A stretch of DNA of 64,000 nt, taken from NCBI GenBank assembly GCA_900313005.1, contig ONZJ01000002.1, positions 1,380,996-1,444,995 on the forward strand, given 5' to 3'. How positions within the stretch are numbered: the stretch's first letter is position 1; every line of letters begins with the position of its first letter. Origin of the DNA: Rhodobacteraceae bacterium EL129 (lineage in GTDB: Bacteria > Pseudomonadota > Alphaproteobacteria > Rhodobacterales > Rhodobacteraceae). Of the stretch, positions 56,558 through 64,000 are shown piece after piece. A model generated the notes under the pieces. It had not been told where the DNA came from, searched no databases, and was given only the letters and a program-made list of their open reading frames with translations. Position numbers and translations under genes: made by a program.

Positions 56558-59440
56558 TTACACCTCTTCTTTCGGGTCGGGCATGGTCGGATCGGGCAGA
56601 TCATCACGCGACGGGTTGATGTCCATCGCATGCTCACTGTCGGTCATATGCGCGCGTCGTGCCAACCGCGAGAAGCTTTCAAGCGACAGCATCACCGCGC
56701 CGACCACTGCCAGGAACACCCCAAGATCGAACGCGGCGGCGGTGGCCAATTCGAACTTGTTGAAGGGTGGAATGCGGACATAGGTGAAATCGGACGTCAG
56801 GAACGGTTTGCCGACAAACCATGACCCGATGCCTGTCAGACCTGCCACCAACACGCCTGCGCCGATGATGCCGTGATAGGGATAGCGCAACCGCGCAGAT
56901 GCCCAGTTAAAGCCGCTCGCCATATATTGCATCACCACCGCGATCGACACGATCAGACCGGCGATAAACCCGCCGCCCGGTTCGTTGTGACCGCGCAGGA
57001 ATATGTAGAACCCGACCATCAAAGCCACTGGCATCAACACCCTGGTCAACACGACCATCATCATCGGGTGTCGATCCCCGGCACGCGGCTGATCGGGGGT
57101 GCGGTTCAGCAGGCGCGCCCGTACCGGCCCCGACAGCAAGGTTTCCGTCAACGCATAGATCAGCAGGGCGGCAATCCCCAGAACGATGATCTCGCCAAAG
57201 GTGTCAAAGCCCCGGAAATCGACCAGAATGACGTTCACCACATTGGTGCCGCCACCGCCCTTGTAGGAATTCGCCAGGTGGAATTCCGAGATTGAGGGCG
57301 AGACGAAATCGCGCAGTAGGAAGTGATAGGACATGGCAGCGGTGGCGATCCCTCCGGCAATGGCCACGGCCCCGTCGCGAGTCCGTTTGAGCACCGTGCT
57401 TTCCACCGGTGTCCGGTTGGGCAGGAAGTTCAGCGCCAGTAGCAGCAGGATGATCGTCACCACCTCAACTGTGATTTGTGTCATCGCCAGATCCGGCGCA
57501 CTGAAATAGACAAACCCGACAGAGACCATCAACCCGACGATCCCGATCAGGATCAGGGACAAAAGGCGGTTGCGATGCAGGAACACCAGCCCAAGCGTGG
57601 CTGCCACCAGCATCAACCAGCCCGTAAGGGGCAGGGCGCTGATAGGTTGCATGCCCCGTGTTGTCGCACCCACTGTGCCGGTACTCCAGGCGTGGAGCCC
57701 GGCGCCAATTACCGTCACGGCCATAATCGCGCCGTAGCGGGTGAAGGCCCCGTTGTGCAAAGGATGCGTCAGCCCCCGGGCCAGGGCCACGGCCCCTGCA
57801 ATCACGCCCTGTTCAAAGATTGTCTTGGCCTCGGGACGCGGGGTGTTGTCCCAAAAGCGTAACGCAGGAACATAGGCAGCCAGCAAGGCAAGACCGCCCA
57901 GAACCGCGGCCATGGACATAAAGAGCGGCGTGTTGAACCCATGCCAGATTTTCAGATGTGCCTTGGGCATGTCCACCGCGCCACCAAGGACAGCTTCGGT
58001 CACCAGGCGCACATAGGGCTCGGCGAGGAAGGGGGCGAGGCCGATCACAACAACAAGCACCACCAGTAGCGCCGGAGGCAGCCACATGCCTGCGCCCGGA
58101 TCATGTGGTTTGGCCGGATAGTCATCCCGAACAGGGCCCAGGAACACATGTGCGACCAGACGGAAACTGTAGGCCGCAGAGAAGAGCGCGCCCAGAACCG
58201 CCAATCCAGGCACCAGCCAGGGCATGCCAAAGAGTGTGGTGTGGGTGGTTTCCTCTAGCATCATCTCTTTCGACAAAAAGCCATTAAGCGGCGGAATGCC
58301 CGCCATGGAAAGCGATGCGATGGTCACGATCACAAAGGTCACCGGCATCAAGGTCCGCAGCCCGCCAAGACGCCGGATATCGCGGGTATGGGCCTCGTGA
58401 TCAATGATCCCGGCGGACATAAAGAGTGCAGCCTTGAACGTGGCGTGGTTCAGAATATGGAACACGGCCGCCATTGCGCCAAAGGCCGTGCCGGTGCCCA
58501 AGAGCATGGTAATCAGCCCCAAATGACTGACGGTCGAGAACGCCAGCAACGCCTTCAGGTCGTGCTTAAATAGCGCAATCACAGCGCCCAGGACCATGGT
58601 GATCAGCCCAGCCGTTGTGACAATGGCAAACCATTCCGGTGTGCCCGACAGCACGGGCCACATCCGCGCCATCAGGAAGATGCCCGCTTTTACCATCGTT
58701 GCTGAATGCAGATAGGCAGACACAGGCGTGGGTGCGGCCATCGCGTGTGGCAGCCAGAAGTGAAACGGGAACTGCGCCGATTTGGTGAAACAGCCCAACA
58801 GGATCAGCACCAGCGCCGGCACGTAGAGCGGTGAGGCCTGGATCAGCTCGCGATTTTTCAGGATCTCGCTGAGGTCATAGCTGCCAACGATCTGCCCGAG
58901 CAACAGCATGCCCGCGATCATGGCCAGCCCGCCCATTCCGGTGACTGCCAGCGCCATACGCGCGCCCTGCCGTCCTTCCGGCAGGTGCTTCCAATACCCG
59001 ATCAGCAGGAATGACGAGAGCGACGTGAGTTCCCAGAAAATAAGTAAAAGCAATATGTTATCGCTCAGAACGATCCCCACCATCGCGCCTTGAAATAGCA
59101 GCAGATAGGTGAAGAATTCGCCCATGTTGTCGTCACGTGACAGGTAGTATCGCGCATAGGTGATGATCAGCAGCCCAATACCGAGAATCAGGCTGGCGAA
59201 GAAGAAACCCAATCCGTCGAGCATCAGGGTGAAGTTCAGGCCCAGAAGCGGAAGCCAATCCACCCGTGCCATCACCACTTCGCCTGCGATCACGGCGGGC
59301 AGATTGGTCAAAAGGCCAATAAATGCAGCCAGAGAGACGATAAAAGTGACGCCCCCACAAGCCTGCCGCCCCGCGGTATTCATCAGTCCTGGCAACAGCG
59401 CACCTAAAAAGGGCAATGCGACAATGAGAAAAAGTGACAA
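56558..59440 (-). CDS. mrpA: Mrp Na+/H+ antiporter subunit A fused to subunit B
   Basis: This 960-residue protein combines MrpA and MrpB. The first 600 or so residues are an NuoL-like channel, including LFWELTSLSSFLLIGYW (Glu) and FTKSAQFPFHFWLPHAMAAP (Lys). A DUF4040/MBH-like middle domain follows (about 620-770, with YFSAPDLAMTQITVE). The MrpB part is at 795-935, with RGHNEPGGGFIAGLI. This fused form defines the six-gene group 2 Mrp systems. The start is TTG 59440, preceded by GGAGG at 7 bases. It is the first gene of the operon. Confidence 0.9.
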   Translation of the reverse strand: MSLFLIVALPFLGALLPGLMNTAGRQACGGVTFIVSLAAFIGLLTNLPAVIAGEVVMARVDWLPLLGLNFTLMLDGLGFFFASLILGIGLLIITYARYYLSRDDNMGEFFTYLLLFQGAMVGIVLSDNILLLLIFWELTSLSSFLLIGYWKHLPEGRQGARMALAVTGMGGLAMIAGMLLLGQIVGSYDLSEILKNRELIQASPLYVPALVLILLGCFTKSAQFPFHFWLPHAMAAPTPVSAYLHSATMVKAGIFLMARMWPVLSGTPEWFAIVTTAGLITMVLGAVIALFKHDLKALLAFSTVSHLGLITMLLGTGTAFGAMAAVFHILNHATFKAALFMSAGIIDHEAHTRDIRRLGGLRTLMPVTFVIVTIASLSMAGIPPLNGFLSKEMMLEETTHTTLFGMPWLVPGLAVLGALFSAAYSFRLVAHVFLGPVRDDYPAKPHDPGAGMWLPPALLVVLVVVIGLAPFLAEPYVRLVTEAVLGGAVDMPKAHLKIWHGFNTPLFMSMAAVLGGLALLAAYVPALRFWDNTPRPEAKTIFEQGVIAGAVALARGLTHPLHNGAFTRYGAIMAVTVIGAGLHAWSTGTVGATTRGMQPISALPLTGWLMLVAATLGLVFLHRNRLLSLILIGIVGLMVSVGFVYFSAPDLAMTQITVEVVTIILLLLALNFLPNRTPVESTVLKRTRDGAVAIAGGIATAAMSYHFLLRDFVSPSISEFHLANSYKGGGGTNVVNVILVDFRGFDTFGEIIVLGIAALLIYALTETLLSGPVRARLLNRTPDQPRAGDRHPMMMVVLTRVLMPVALMVGFYIFLRGHNEPGGGFIAGLIVSIAVVMQYMASGFNWASARLRYPYHGIIGAGVLVAGLTGIGSWFVGKPFLTSDFTYVRIPPFNKFELATAAAFDLGVFLAVVGAVMLSLESFSRLARRAHMTDSEHAMDINPSRDDLPDPTMPDPKEEV

Positions 59441-59796
59441 GCAACCCCCTCCACATGGCTTGAAGTAGGATACTCTGACATTCGCGTCAGATTTACAATT
59501 GGCACGACGGAAATTTACGAGAGTTTCAACACATGTATTGCAAATGAGGGGGCTGATTGAGCCATTTCGCCTGTCGGGGAAGGTCTGTTTTGAAGGAAGA
59601 TACGGCTTTGATCCAACAGGAGAGCCGGTTGACGCAGATACACCACGTCAGGCGATGACTTGTGCCTTTAAGTCTTCCGATATGCCGTGCGACGCACGAA
59701 GGGCTGGTTTTCCCTTTTGCCCGATGATCGGCGCTGGCTCGAATAAAAAAGCCCGGCACTCAGCATGAGGCCGGGCTTTCCAAGGGGTACGTAAGA
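59441..59796. other. 356-base region between the Mrp operon and mtkB
   Basis: The Mrp promoter should lie here. TCTGAC-N6-GTCAGA forms a perfect inverted repeat at 59474-59491, only 34 bases before the mrpA start, and is a candidate operator. The rest, up to the mtkB terminator at 59745-59777, shows no gene with a ribosome site. A plus-strand open frame of 89 codons has no protein-like features. Confidence 0.4.
59745..59777 (-). terminator. Terminator after mtkB
   Basis: AGCCCGGC (59750-59757) pairs with GCCGGGCT (59770-59777) around a 12-base loop. On the minus strand the stem runs into a T-run (59750-59745). It lies 19 bases after the mtkB stop and ends the mcl-mtkA-mtkB transcript. Confidence 0.8.
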
Positions 59797-60684
59797 TCAG
59801 GCCGCTTTGACCATTTTCTCAACGATCGGACCAAAGGAAGACGGTGTCGGTACAATCGCCACTCCTGCTTCGCTAAGGATCTCGACCTTTTCCTGCGCAC
59901 TTTCGCCGAAGGCCGATACGATGGCCCCTGCGTGCCCCATGGTGCGGCCTTTCGGGGCCGAAAGACCCGCGATATAGGCCGCCACTGGCTTTTGCATGTG
60001 ATTGCGGATGTAAGCGGCGGCTTCGGCCTCTTGCGGACCACCGATTTCACCGACCATCACAATCGCATCCGTGCCTTCATCGTTCTCAAACAGCTCCAGA
60101 ATGTCACGGAAAGAGGAACCGTTGATCGGATCGCCACCGATGCCGATGGAGGATGACACGCCAATGCCGATCTCTTTCATCTGGCTGGCTGCTTCATAGC
60201 CCAGAGTGCCCGAGCGACCGATGATGCCCACACGCCCCGGCAGGTAGATATGGGGTGGCATGAGGCCTGCGAAGGCCTGGCCGGGCGTGATGACCCCTGC
60301 ACAGTTGGGGCCGATGAGACGCATCCGCTTTTCTTCCTTGTAGCGGCGCATATAGCGCTTCACGCGGATCATATCCTGCGCGGGAATGCCGTCGGCGATA
60401 CACACACAAGTTTTGATGCCAGCGTCTGCGGCTTCCATGATGCTGTCGGCCGCGAAGGGCGGCGGCACAAAGGCGATGACCATATCCGCGCCGGTTTCTG
60501 CCACGGCTCCTTTGACCGTGTTGAAGACCGGTAGACCGTTGTGTGTGGTGCCGCCCTTGCCGGGTGTCACGCCGCCCACAACATTGGTGCCGTATTCGCG
60601 CATTTCTTCGGCGTGAAAGGACCCGATACGCCCGGTCAGCCCGGTGACGAGAACCTTGCTGTCTTTGTCGATGATAATAGACAT
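59797..60684 (-). CDS. mtkB: Malate-CoA ligase alpha subunit (SucD-like)
   Basis: This 295-residue protein is of the succinyl-CoA synthetase alpha family. It has an N-terminal CoA-binding Rossmann domain (VTGLTGRIGSFHAEEM near residue 13) and the phosphohistidine region with GHAGAIVSAFG near 250. The next gene is its beta subunit, followed upstream by malyl-CoA lyase, so malate-CoA ligase (malate thiokinase) of the serine cycle is favoured over TCA-cycle succinyl-CoA synthetase. Strictly, sequence alone cannot separate the two; the context does. Confidence 0.82.
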   Translation of the reverse strand: MSIIIDKDSKVLVTGLTGRIGSFHAEEMREYGTNVVGGVTPGKGGTTHNGLPVFNTVKGAVAETGADMVIAFVPPPFAADSIMEAADAGIKTCVCIADGIPAQDMIRVKRYMRRYKEEKRMRLIGPNCAGVITPGQAFAGLMPPHIYLPGRVGIIGRSGTLGYEAASQMKEIGIGVSSSIGIGGDPINGSSFRDILELFENDEGTDAIVMVGEIGGPQEAEAAAYIRNHMQKPVAAYIAGLSAPKGRTMGHAGAIVSAFGESAQEKVEILSEAGVAIVPTPSSFGPIVEKMVKAA

Positions 60685-60702
60685 GTGATCTGTCTCCCGG
60701 CT

Positions 60703-61878
60703 TTATGCGTCTTTGGCTGATTTCCACGCGCCAACCACCAGATCGGCGGCCTCGGCGAGGGTTTCAGCTGTTGAAATATTCAAACCGCTTTCAGCGATCA
60801 GTTTGCGGCCTTCTTCGACATTGGTGCCTGACAGCCGCACCACGAGGGGCAGGGTCAGCTCCAGCTCCTTCACCGCACGAATCACACCTTCGGCAATCCA
60901 GTCGCAACGATTGATGCCTGCGAAGATGTTCACAAGGATCGCCTCGACGTTCTTGTCGTTGAGTACGGCCTTGAAGGACATCAGGACACGCTCGGGGCTG
61001 GCCCCACCGCCCACATCAAGGAAGTTGGCAGGCTCGCCTCCGGCTTGCTTGATCATATCCAGCGTGGCCATGGCCAGACCCGCACCGTTGACGATACAGC
61101 CGATTTCACCCTCAAGCCCGATGTAGTTGAGGCCACGGTCGCCCGCATAGGTTTCGCGTGGATCTTCCTGCGATTTGTCGCGCAACTCCGAGATATTCGG
61201 ATGACGGAACAACGCGTTATCGTCGAAACTTAATTTACCGTCGAGGGCCACGATCTCGTTTGATCCTGTCACTACCAGAGGGTTAATCTCGACCATGTTG
61301 GCATCGGTTTCCGCCATCAGCTTGTAACAGCCGGTGATGGTTTTCGCTGCCTGTGCAATCAATGAGGCATCAAGGCCGAGCGAGAATGCAATCTCGCGGG
61401 CCTGGAAGGCCTGCATGCCAACCGCCGGGTCAACGACCGAACGCACGATGCTGTCGGGTTCTTTTTCGGAAATTTCCTCGATCTCCATGCCGCCCTGAGC
61501 GGAGGCCACAACCACAACCCGCTCTTCTTTGCGGTCCATGACGAAGGCCAGGTAGAGCTCCTGGGCGATATTAGTGGCCTCTTCGATGTAAAGACGGCTG
61601 ACCAATTTACCCTGAGGGCCGGTTTGATGCGTGACCAGCTTGCGGCCCAGCATCCAGCTGGCGGCATCCGACAGCTCTTCCTCGGTGGAACAGATGCGCA
61701 CACCGCCGGCTTTGCCCCGTGCACCGGAATGAATCTGGGCTTTGACCACCCATTTGTCACCCGACAGCTCGGAGGCGCGGTAGACCGCCTGTTCGGGGCT
61801 GTAGGCAATGCCGCCGCGCGGCGTGTTGACACCAAACTGCCGCAGCAGTTCCTTGGCCTGATACTCGTGGATATCCAT
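60703..61878 (-). CDS. mtkA: Malate-CoA ligase beta subunit (SucC-like)
   Basis: This 391-residue protein is of the succinyl-CoA synthetase beta family. It begins [17 protein letters not shown] and has an ATP-grasp domain (about 1-230, with [17 protein letters not shown]). A C-terminal CoA-ligase domain contains [13 protein letters not shown] and [16 protein letters not shown]. It lies 18 bases upstream of mtkB and 12 bases downstream of mcl. Together they convert malate to malyl-CoA and then to glyoxylate and acetyl-CoA. Confidence 0.85.
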   Translation of the reverse strand: MDIHEYQAKELLRQFGVNTPRGGIAYSPEQAVYRASELSGDKWVVKAQIHSGARGKAGGVRICSTEEELSDAASWMLGRKLVTHQTGPQGKLVSRLYIEEATNIAQELYLAFVMDRKEERVVVVASAQGGMEIEEISEKEPDSIVRSVVDPAVGMQAFQAREIAFSLGLDASLIAQAAKTITGCYKLMAETDANMVEINPLVVTGSNEIVALDGKLSFDDNALFRHPNISELRDKSQEDPRETYAGDRGLNYIGLEGEIGCIVNGAGLAMATLDMIKQAGGEPANFLDVGGGASPERVLMSFKAVLNDKNVEAILVNIFAGINRCDWIAEGVIRAVKELELTLPLVVRLSGTNVEEGRKLIAESGLNISTAETLAEAADLVVGAWKSAKDA

Positions 61879-61890
61879 TGTGGTTGCTCC

Positions 61891-62832
61891 TTAGCCTTTG
61901 GCGGCGATGGCGTCCGCCACCGTCAGCACGTTGTTGGCCATCCGCTCGGAGGCGGCATCGATCAATTTGCCATCGAGGCTGGCGGCGCCTTTGCCTTGGG
62001 CTTCAGCTTCGCGAAGAGCTTTGATGATGTTACGGGCACGGGTAACTTCGGCCTCGGGCGGCGAGAAGACCTGGTTGGCCAGTTCGATCTGGCTTGGGTG
62101 GATGGCCCATTTGCCTTCGATGCCCAATGCAGCGCCACGTTTGGCGGCGAGAATAAAGCTGTCAGGGTCAGAGAAATCGCCGAAAGGTCCGTCAATGGCG
62201 CGCAAGCCATAGGCGCGGCACGCAACGGTCATGCGGGACAGGGCAAAATGCCATTGATCGCCCGGATAGTCAGGGTTCAACCCGCCGATGACTACGGTGC
62301 GCGCGCGGTTCGAGGCGGCGTAATCCGCCACACCAAAGTGCATAGCTTCCAGACGACCTGGGGCAGCGGCGATGGCTTCGACGTTGGCCATGCCAAGGGC
62401 GGTTTCGATCAGGGCTTCCATGCCGATCTGATGAGTGAAGCCCATGGCTTCTTCGATCTGGCTGACCATGGTTTCCACGGTGTAAAGGTCCGCGGGCACG
62501 CCGACCTTCGGCACAAGGATCGTATCCAGATGCTGTCCGGCCTGTTCCACGATCTCAACCACATCGCGATACATGTAATGGGTGTCGAGCCCGTTGATGC
62601 GGATCGACATGGTTTTGCCTTTGGCCTTCCAGTCGATGTCGTTCAGGGCCTGAATGATGTTGGACCGGGCCTGCACTTTTTCAGGAGGGGCAACCGCATC
62701 TTCGAGGTCTAGAAAGATGTAATCGACGTCCGAGTCGGCAGCCTTGTCGATCATCGTCGGGTTCGAGCCGGGAACAGCCAGTTCCGAGCGTTGCAGGCGT
62801 TGTTTTTTGAGAGGGTGCAGAGTGTAGCTCAT
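61891..62832 (-). CDS. mcl1: L-malyl-CoA/beta-methylmalyl-CoA lyase
   Basis: This 313-residue enzyme of the HpcH/HpaI aldolase (citE-like) family cleaves L-malyl-CoA to acetyl-CoA and glyoxylate. Visible motifs are LAVPGSNPTMIDKA near residue 18, FLDLEDAVAPPEK near 44 with the acidic metal ligands, IGMEALIETALGM near 140 and EGKWAIHPSQIELAN near 245. ATG 62832 is preceded by AAGGA; the frame extends 8 codons further. It is the first gene of mcl-mtkA-mtkB. A role in the ethylmalonyl-CoA pathway is also possible. Confidence 0.87.
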   Translation of the reverse strand: MSYTLHPLKKQRLQRSELAVPGSNPTMIDKAADSDVDYIFLDLEDAVAPPEKVQARSNIIQALNDIDWKAKGKTMSIRINGLDTHYMYRDVVEIVEQAGQHLDTILVPKVGVPADLYTVETMVSQIEEAMGFTHQIGMEALIETALGMANVEAIAAAPGRLEAMHFGVADYAASNRARTVVIGGLNPDYPGDQWHFALSRMTVACRAYGLRAIDGPFGDFSDPDSFILAAKRGAALGIEGKWAIHPSQIELANQVFSPPEAEVTRARNIIKALREAEAQGKGAASLDGKLIDAASERMANNVLTVADAIAAKG

Positions 62833-63213
62833 GAGGGCGTCCTTCGTTGCAAGCAAATGTATCGTTGCTGACAGTGTCGCGTGAATTATGCAGCCGTTGT
62901 ACTTTCCCTCGGGTATGAAAAGGCGGGGCGGGTTGGGAGTGCGTCTCAGGCGGGTAGGGTGTGACTACCCACAAGGGGGCTTCAGGATGCCGTTGCACAC
63001 CAAGCGAAGGGCCCGAGGAGCGTAAGAAAAACAAGAGTTTACGATAGGAAACTTATGCTGCAGGCGCACATGGATGCTGCGGATGAGAAGGGTTTGAAAA
63101 AGGGGTGGGGAATCAGGCGGTTCGAGCAGGTTAATGCGACCATCAGACATGAAAAAACCGCCGATGGTGTTACCCATCGGCGGCAGTTTGGGAGATATTT
63201 TGGAGGCCTGTTG
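62833..63213. other. 381-base control region between the hydroxyacid dehydrogenase and mcl
   Basis: The mcl-mtkA-mtkB promoter should be here. Visible elements are an inverted repeat GGGTAG-N7-CTACCC at 62952-62970, a repeated CGTTGC near 62853-62875, and the terminator of the upstream gene (63152-63183). The middle part (about 62970-63120) shows no gene I can support; an open plus-strand frame from 63055 runs antisense to the dehydrogenase. Confidence 0.4.
63152..63183 (-). terminator. Terminator after the 2-hydroxyacid dehydrogenase gene
   Basis: Perfect 10-bp arms CCGCCGATGG (63158-63167) and CCATCGGCGG (63174-63183) enclose a 6-base loop. On the minus strand a run of six T follows. It lies 30 bases after the dehydrogenase stop. 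Confidence 0.85.
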
Positions 63214-64000
63214 TCAGGTGACCAGATCAACTGGCGCTTCACCCGCAAGGAAGGCTTTGAGGTTGTCGATGGCACGGTGGCCCATGGCGGCCCGCGTCCC
63301 ATCGGTGGCACTGCCCAGATGCGGGGCCAGAACCAAGTTTTCATACTTCAGGAACCGAGGATCGAGCGCGGGTTCACCGTGATACACATCAAGGCCCGCC
63401 GCCGCCAGATGGCCGCTGTCCAGTGCATCAAACAGAGCGTCTTCGTCGATCACATCACCACGGGCCGAGTTCACCAGAATCGAGCCTGGTTTCATCGCAT
63501 TGAACACCGAGGCATTGATCATCTTGTAGGTGTCGTCGCCGCCAGGGCAGTGCAGGGACAGAAAATCGCAGTTTGCAGCGACCTCTTCCATTGATCCCAG
63601 CTGCGTGGCGTTACCGTTGTCCGCTTTGATCTCATCGGGCACCTGCCATGCGTCCTGAAACACCACCTTCATGCCAAAGCCATGATGCGCGCGCTGCGCC
63701 ATGGCCTGACCGATGCGACCGAAGCCGACGATGCCCAGGGTGGCTCCGGTGACTTTCTTGCCGATCATGTGCGTTGGGCGCCAGCCAATCCAGCTGCCGG
63801 CCCGCAGTTCACGCTCGCCTTCGCCGATGCGCCGCGCAGCCGCCAGCATCAGGCCCATGGCCAGATCAGCGGTGCAGGCGGTCAGAACGTCGGGCGTGTT
63901 GGTCACGGCAATACCGTTGTCGCGCGCCGCATCAATGTCGATGTGGTTAAAGCCCACACCGTAGTTGGCCATAACGCGGACCTTGCCCTTGGCTGCCGAA
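63214..64000 (-). CDS. D-isomer 2-hydroxyacid dehydrogenase (glyoxylate/hydroxypyruvate reductase), partial
   Basis: At least 261 residues are present; the N-terminus lies beyond the right edge, because the frame stays open to 63999 upstream of an internal Met. The NAD-binding loop GIVGFGRIGQAM, the catalytic Arg in NSARGDVIDEDAL, the Glu in YHGEPALD and the His in APHLGSATDG are visible. The GVGFNHIDIDAAR segment is typical of the substrate domain. Hydroxypyruvate reductase is a serine-cycle step, and the adjacent mcl-mtkAB genes support that or glyoxylate reduction. The two transcripts are separated by a terminator. Confidence 0.85.
   Translation of the reverse strand, partial: SAAKGKVRVMANYGVGFNHIDIDAARDNGIAVTNTPDVLTACTADLAMGLMLAAARRIGEGERELRAGSWIGWRPTHMIGKKVTGATLGIVGFGRIGQAMAQRAHHGFGMKVVFQDAWQVPDEIKADNGNATQLGSMEEVAANCDFLSLHCPGGDDTYKMINASVFNAMKPGSILVNSARGDVIDEDALFDALDSGHLAAAGLDVYHGEPALDPRFLKYENLVLAPHLGSATDGTRAAMGHRAIDNLKAFLAGEAPVDLVT

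Noticed and set aside
59499..59768. Plus-strand 89-codon frame between mrpA and mtkB
   Set aside because: It ends inside the mtkB terminator and has no ribosome site or recognisable features.
63055..63594. Plus-strand open frame antisense to the hydroxyacid dehydrogenase
   Set aside because: It runs through the terminator hairpin and the coding region of a well-supported dehydrogenase.

Overview
The window is a gene-dense, GC-rich chromosomal segment that looks like a marine alphaproteobacterium of the Roseobacter group (Rhodobacteraceae). This rests on gene content recognised from the translations: paired dimethylglycine/sarcosine dehydrogenase-like flavoproteins, a non-pyrrolysine MttB homologue, malate-CoA ligase with malyl-CoA lyase (serine cycle), an arsR-aqpS-arsH set, an Mrp antiporter with fused MrpA/MrpB, and small families I associate with Rhodobacteraceae (DUF6477/DUF6456-like). 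I saw no insertion sequence, prophage, CRISPR array, rRNA or tRNA, so this reads as core and niche-adaptive chromosome.

Layout. 1-6 kb: a MobA/MocA-like nucleotidyltransferase and two divergent FAD/GcvT-type demethylating dehydrogenases sharing a repeat-bearing intergenic region. 6-13 kb: a CorC/HlyC-like membrane protein, a degenerate metallophosphoesterase, xerD, an exported protein, a 49-residue membrane protein, and aroK-aroB. 13-15 kb: arsH-aqpS-arsR. 15-24.5 kb: tyrS, anmK, an Asp/Glu racemase-like protein, an OafA-like acyltransferase, a FadL-type porin, a DMT transporter, a monooxygenase-fold protein and guaA. 24.7-32.5 kb: MttB homologue, DUF6477-like and DUF6456-like proteins, divergent katG/oxyR, lipA. 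32.5-42.5 kb: a zinc-ribbon protein, rplM-rpsI, an acetyltransferase, tetR-ppk2, a hydrolase with metA, a P-loop ATPase, a 40-residue membrane protein, a Rieske oxygenase and a universal stress protein. 42.5-53.4 kb: LysR/SnoaL pair, ilvN, an acyltransferase, ilvB with a leader-peptide attenuator, PhoX, PhyH, a VOC protein and a LysR/SDR pair. 53.5-59.4 kb: the Mrp operon. 59.8-64 kb: mtkB-mtkA-mcl and a 2-hydroxyacid dehydrogenase running off the right edge.

A recurrent theme is one-carbon and methylated-amine metabolism. The DMGDH-like flavoproteins, the MttB homologue and the Rieske oxygenase could strip methyl groups from betaine-like compounds. The malate-CoA ligase, malyl-CoA lyase and hydroxyacid dehydrogenase fit the serine cycle that assimilates C1 units. 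This linkage is an inference from families and co-location.

The most interesting sequence-level signals are an ilv leader peptide with a terminator and a 9-bp antiterminator candidate upstream of ilvB, an SDR lacking the catalytic Tyr/Lys, a metallophosphoesterase lacking several metal ligands, a long inverted repeat upstream of fadL, a candidate OxyR site overlapping the oxyR start, an ArsR operator overlapping its own start codon, and a perfect DnaA box upstream of the DUF6456-like gene. I did not find a clear-cut novel multi-gene system.
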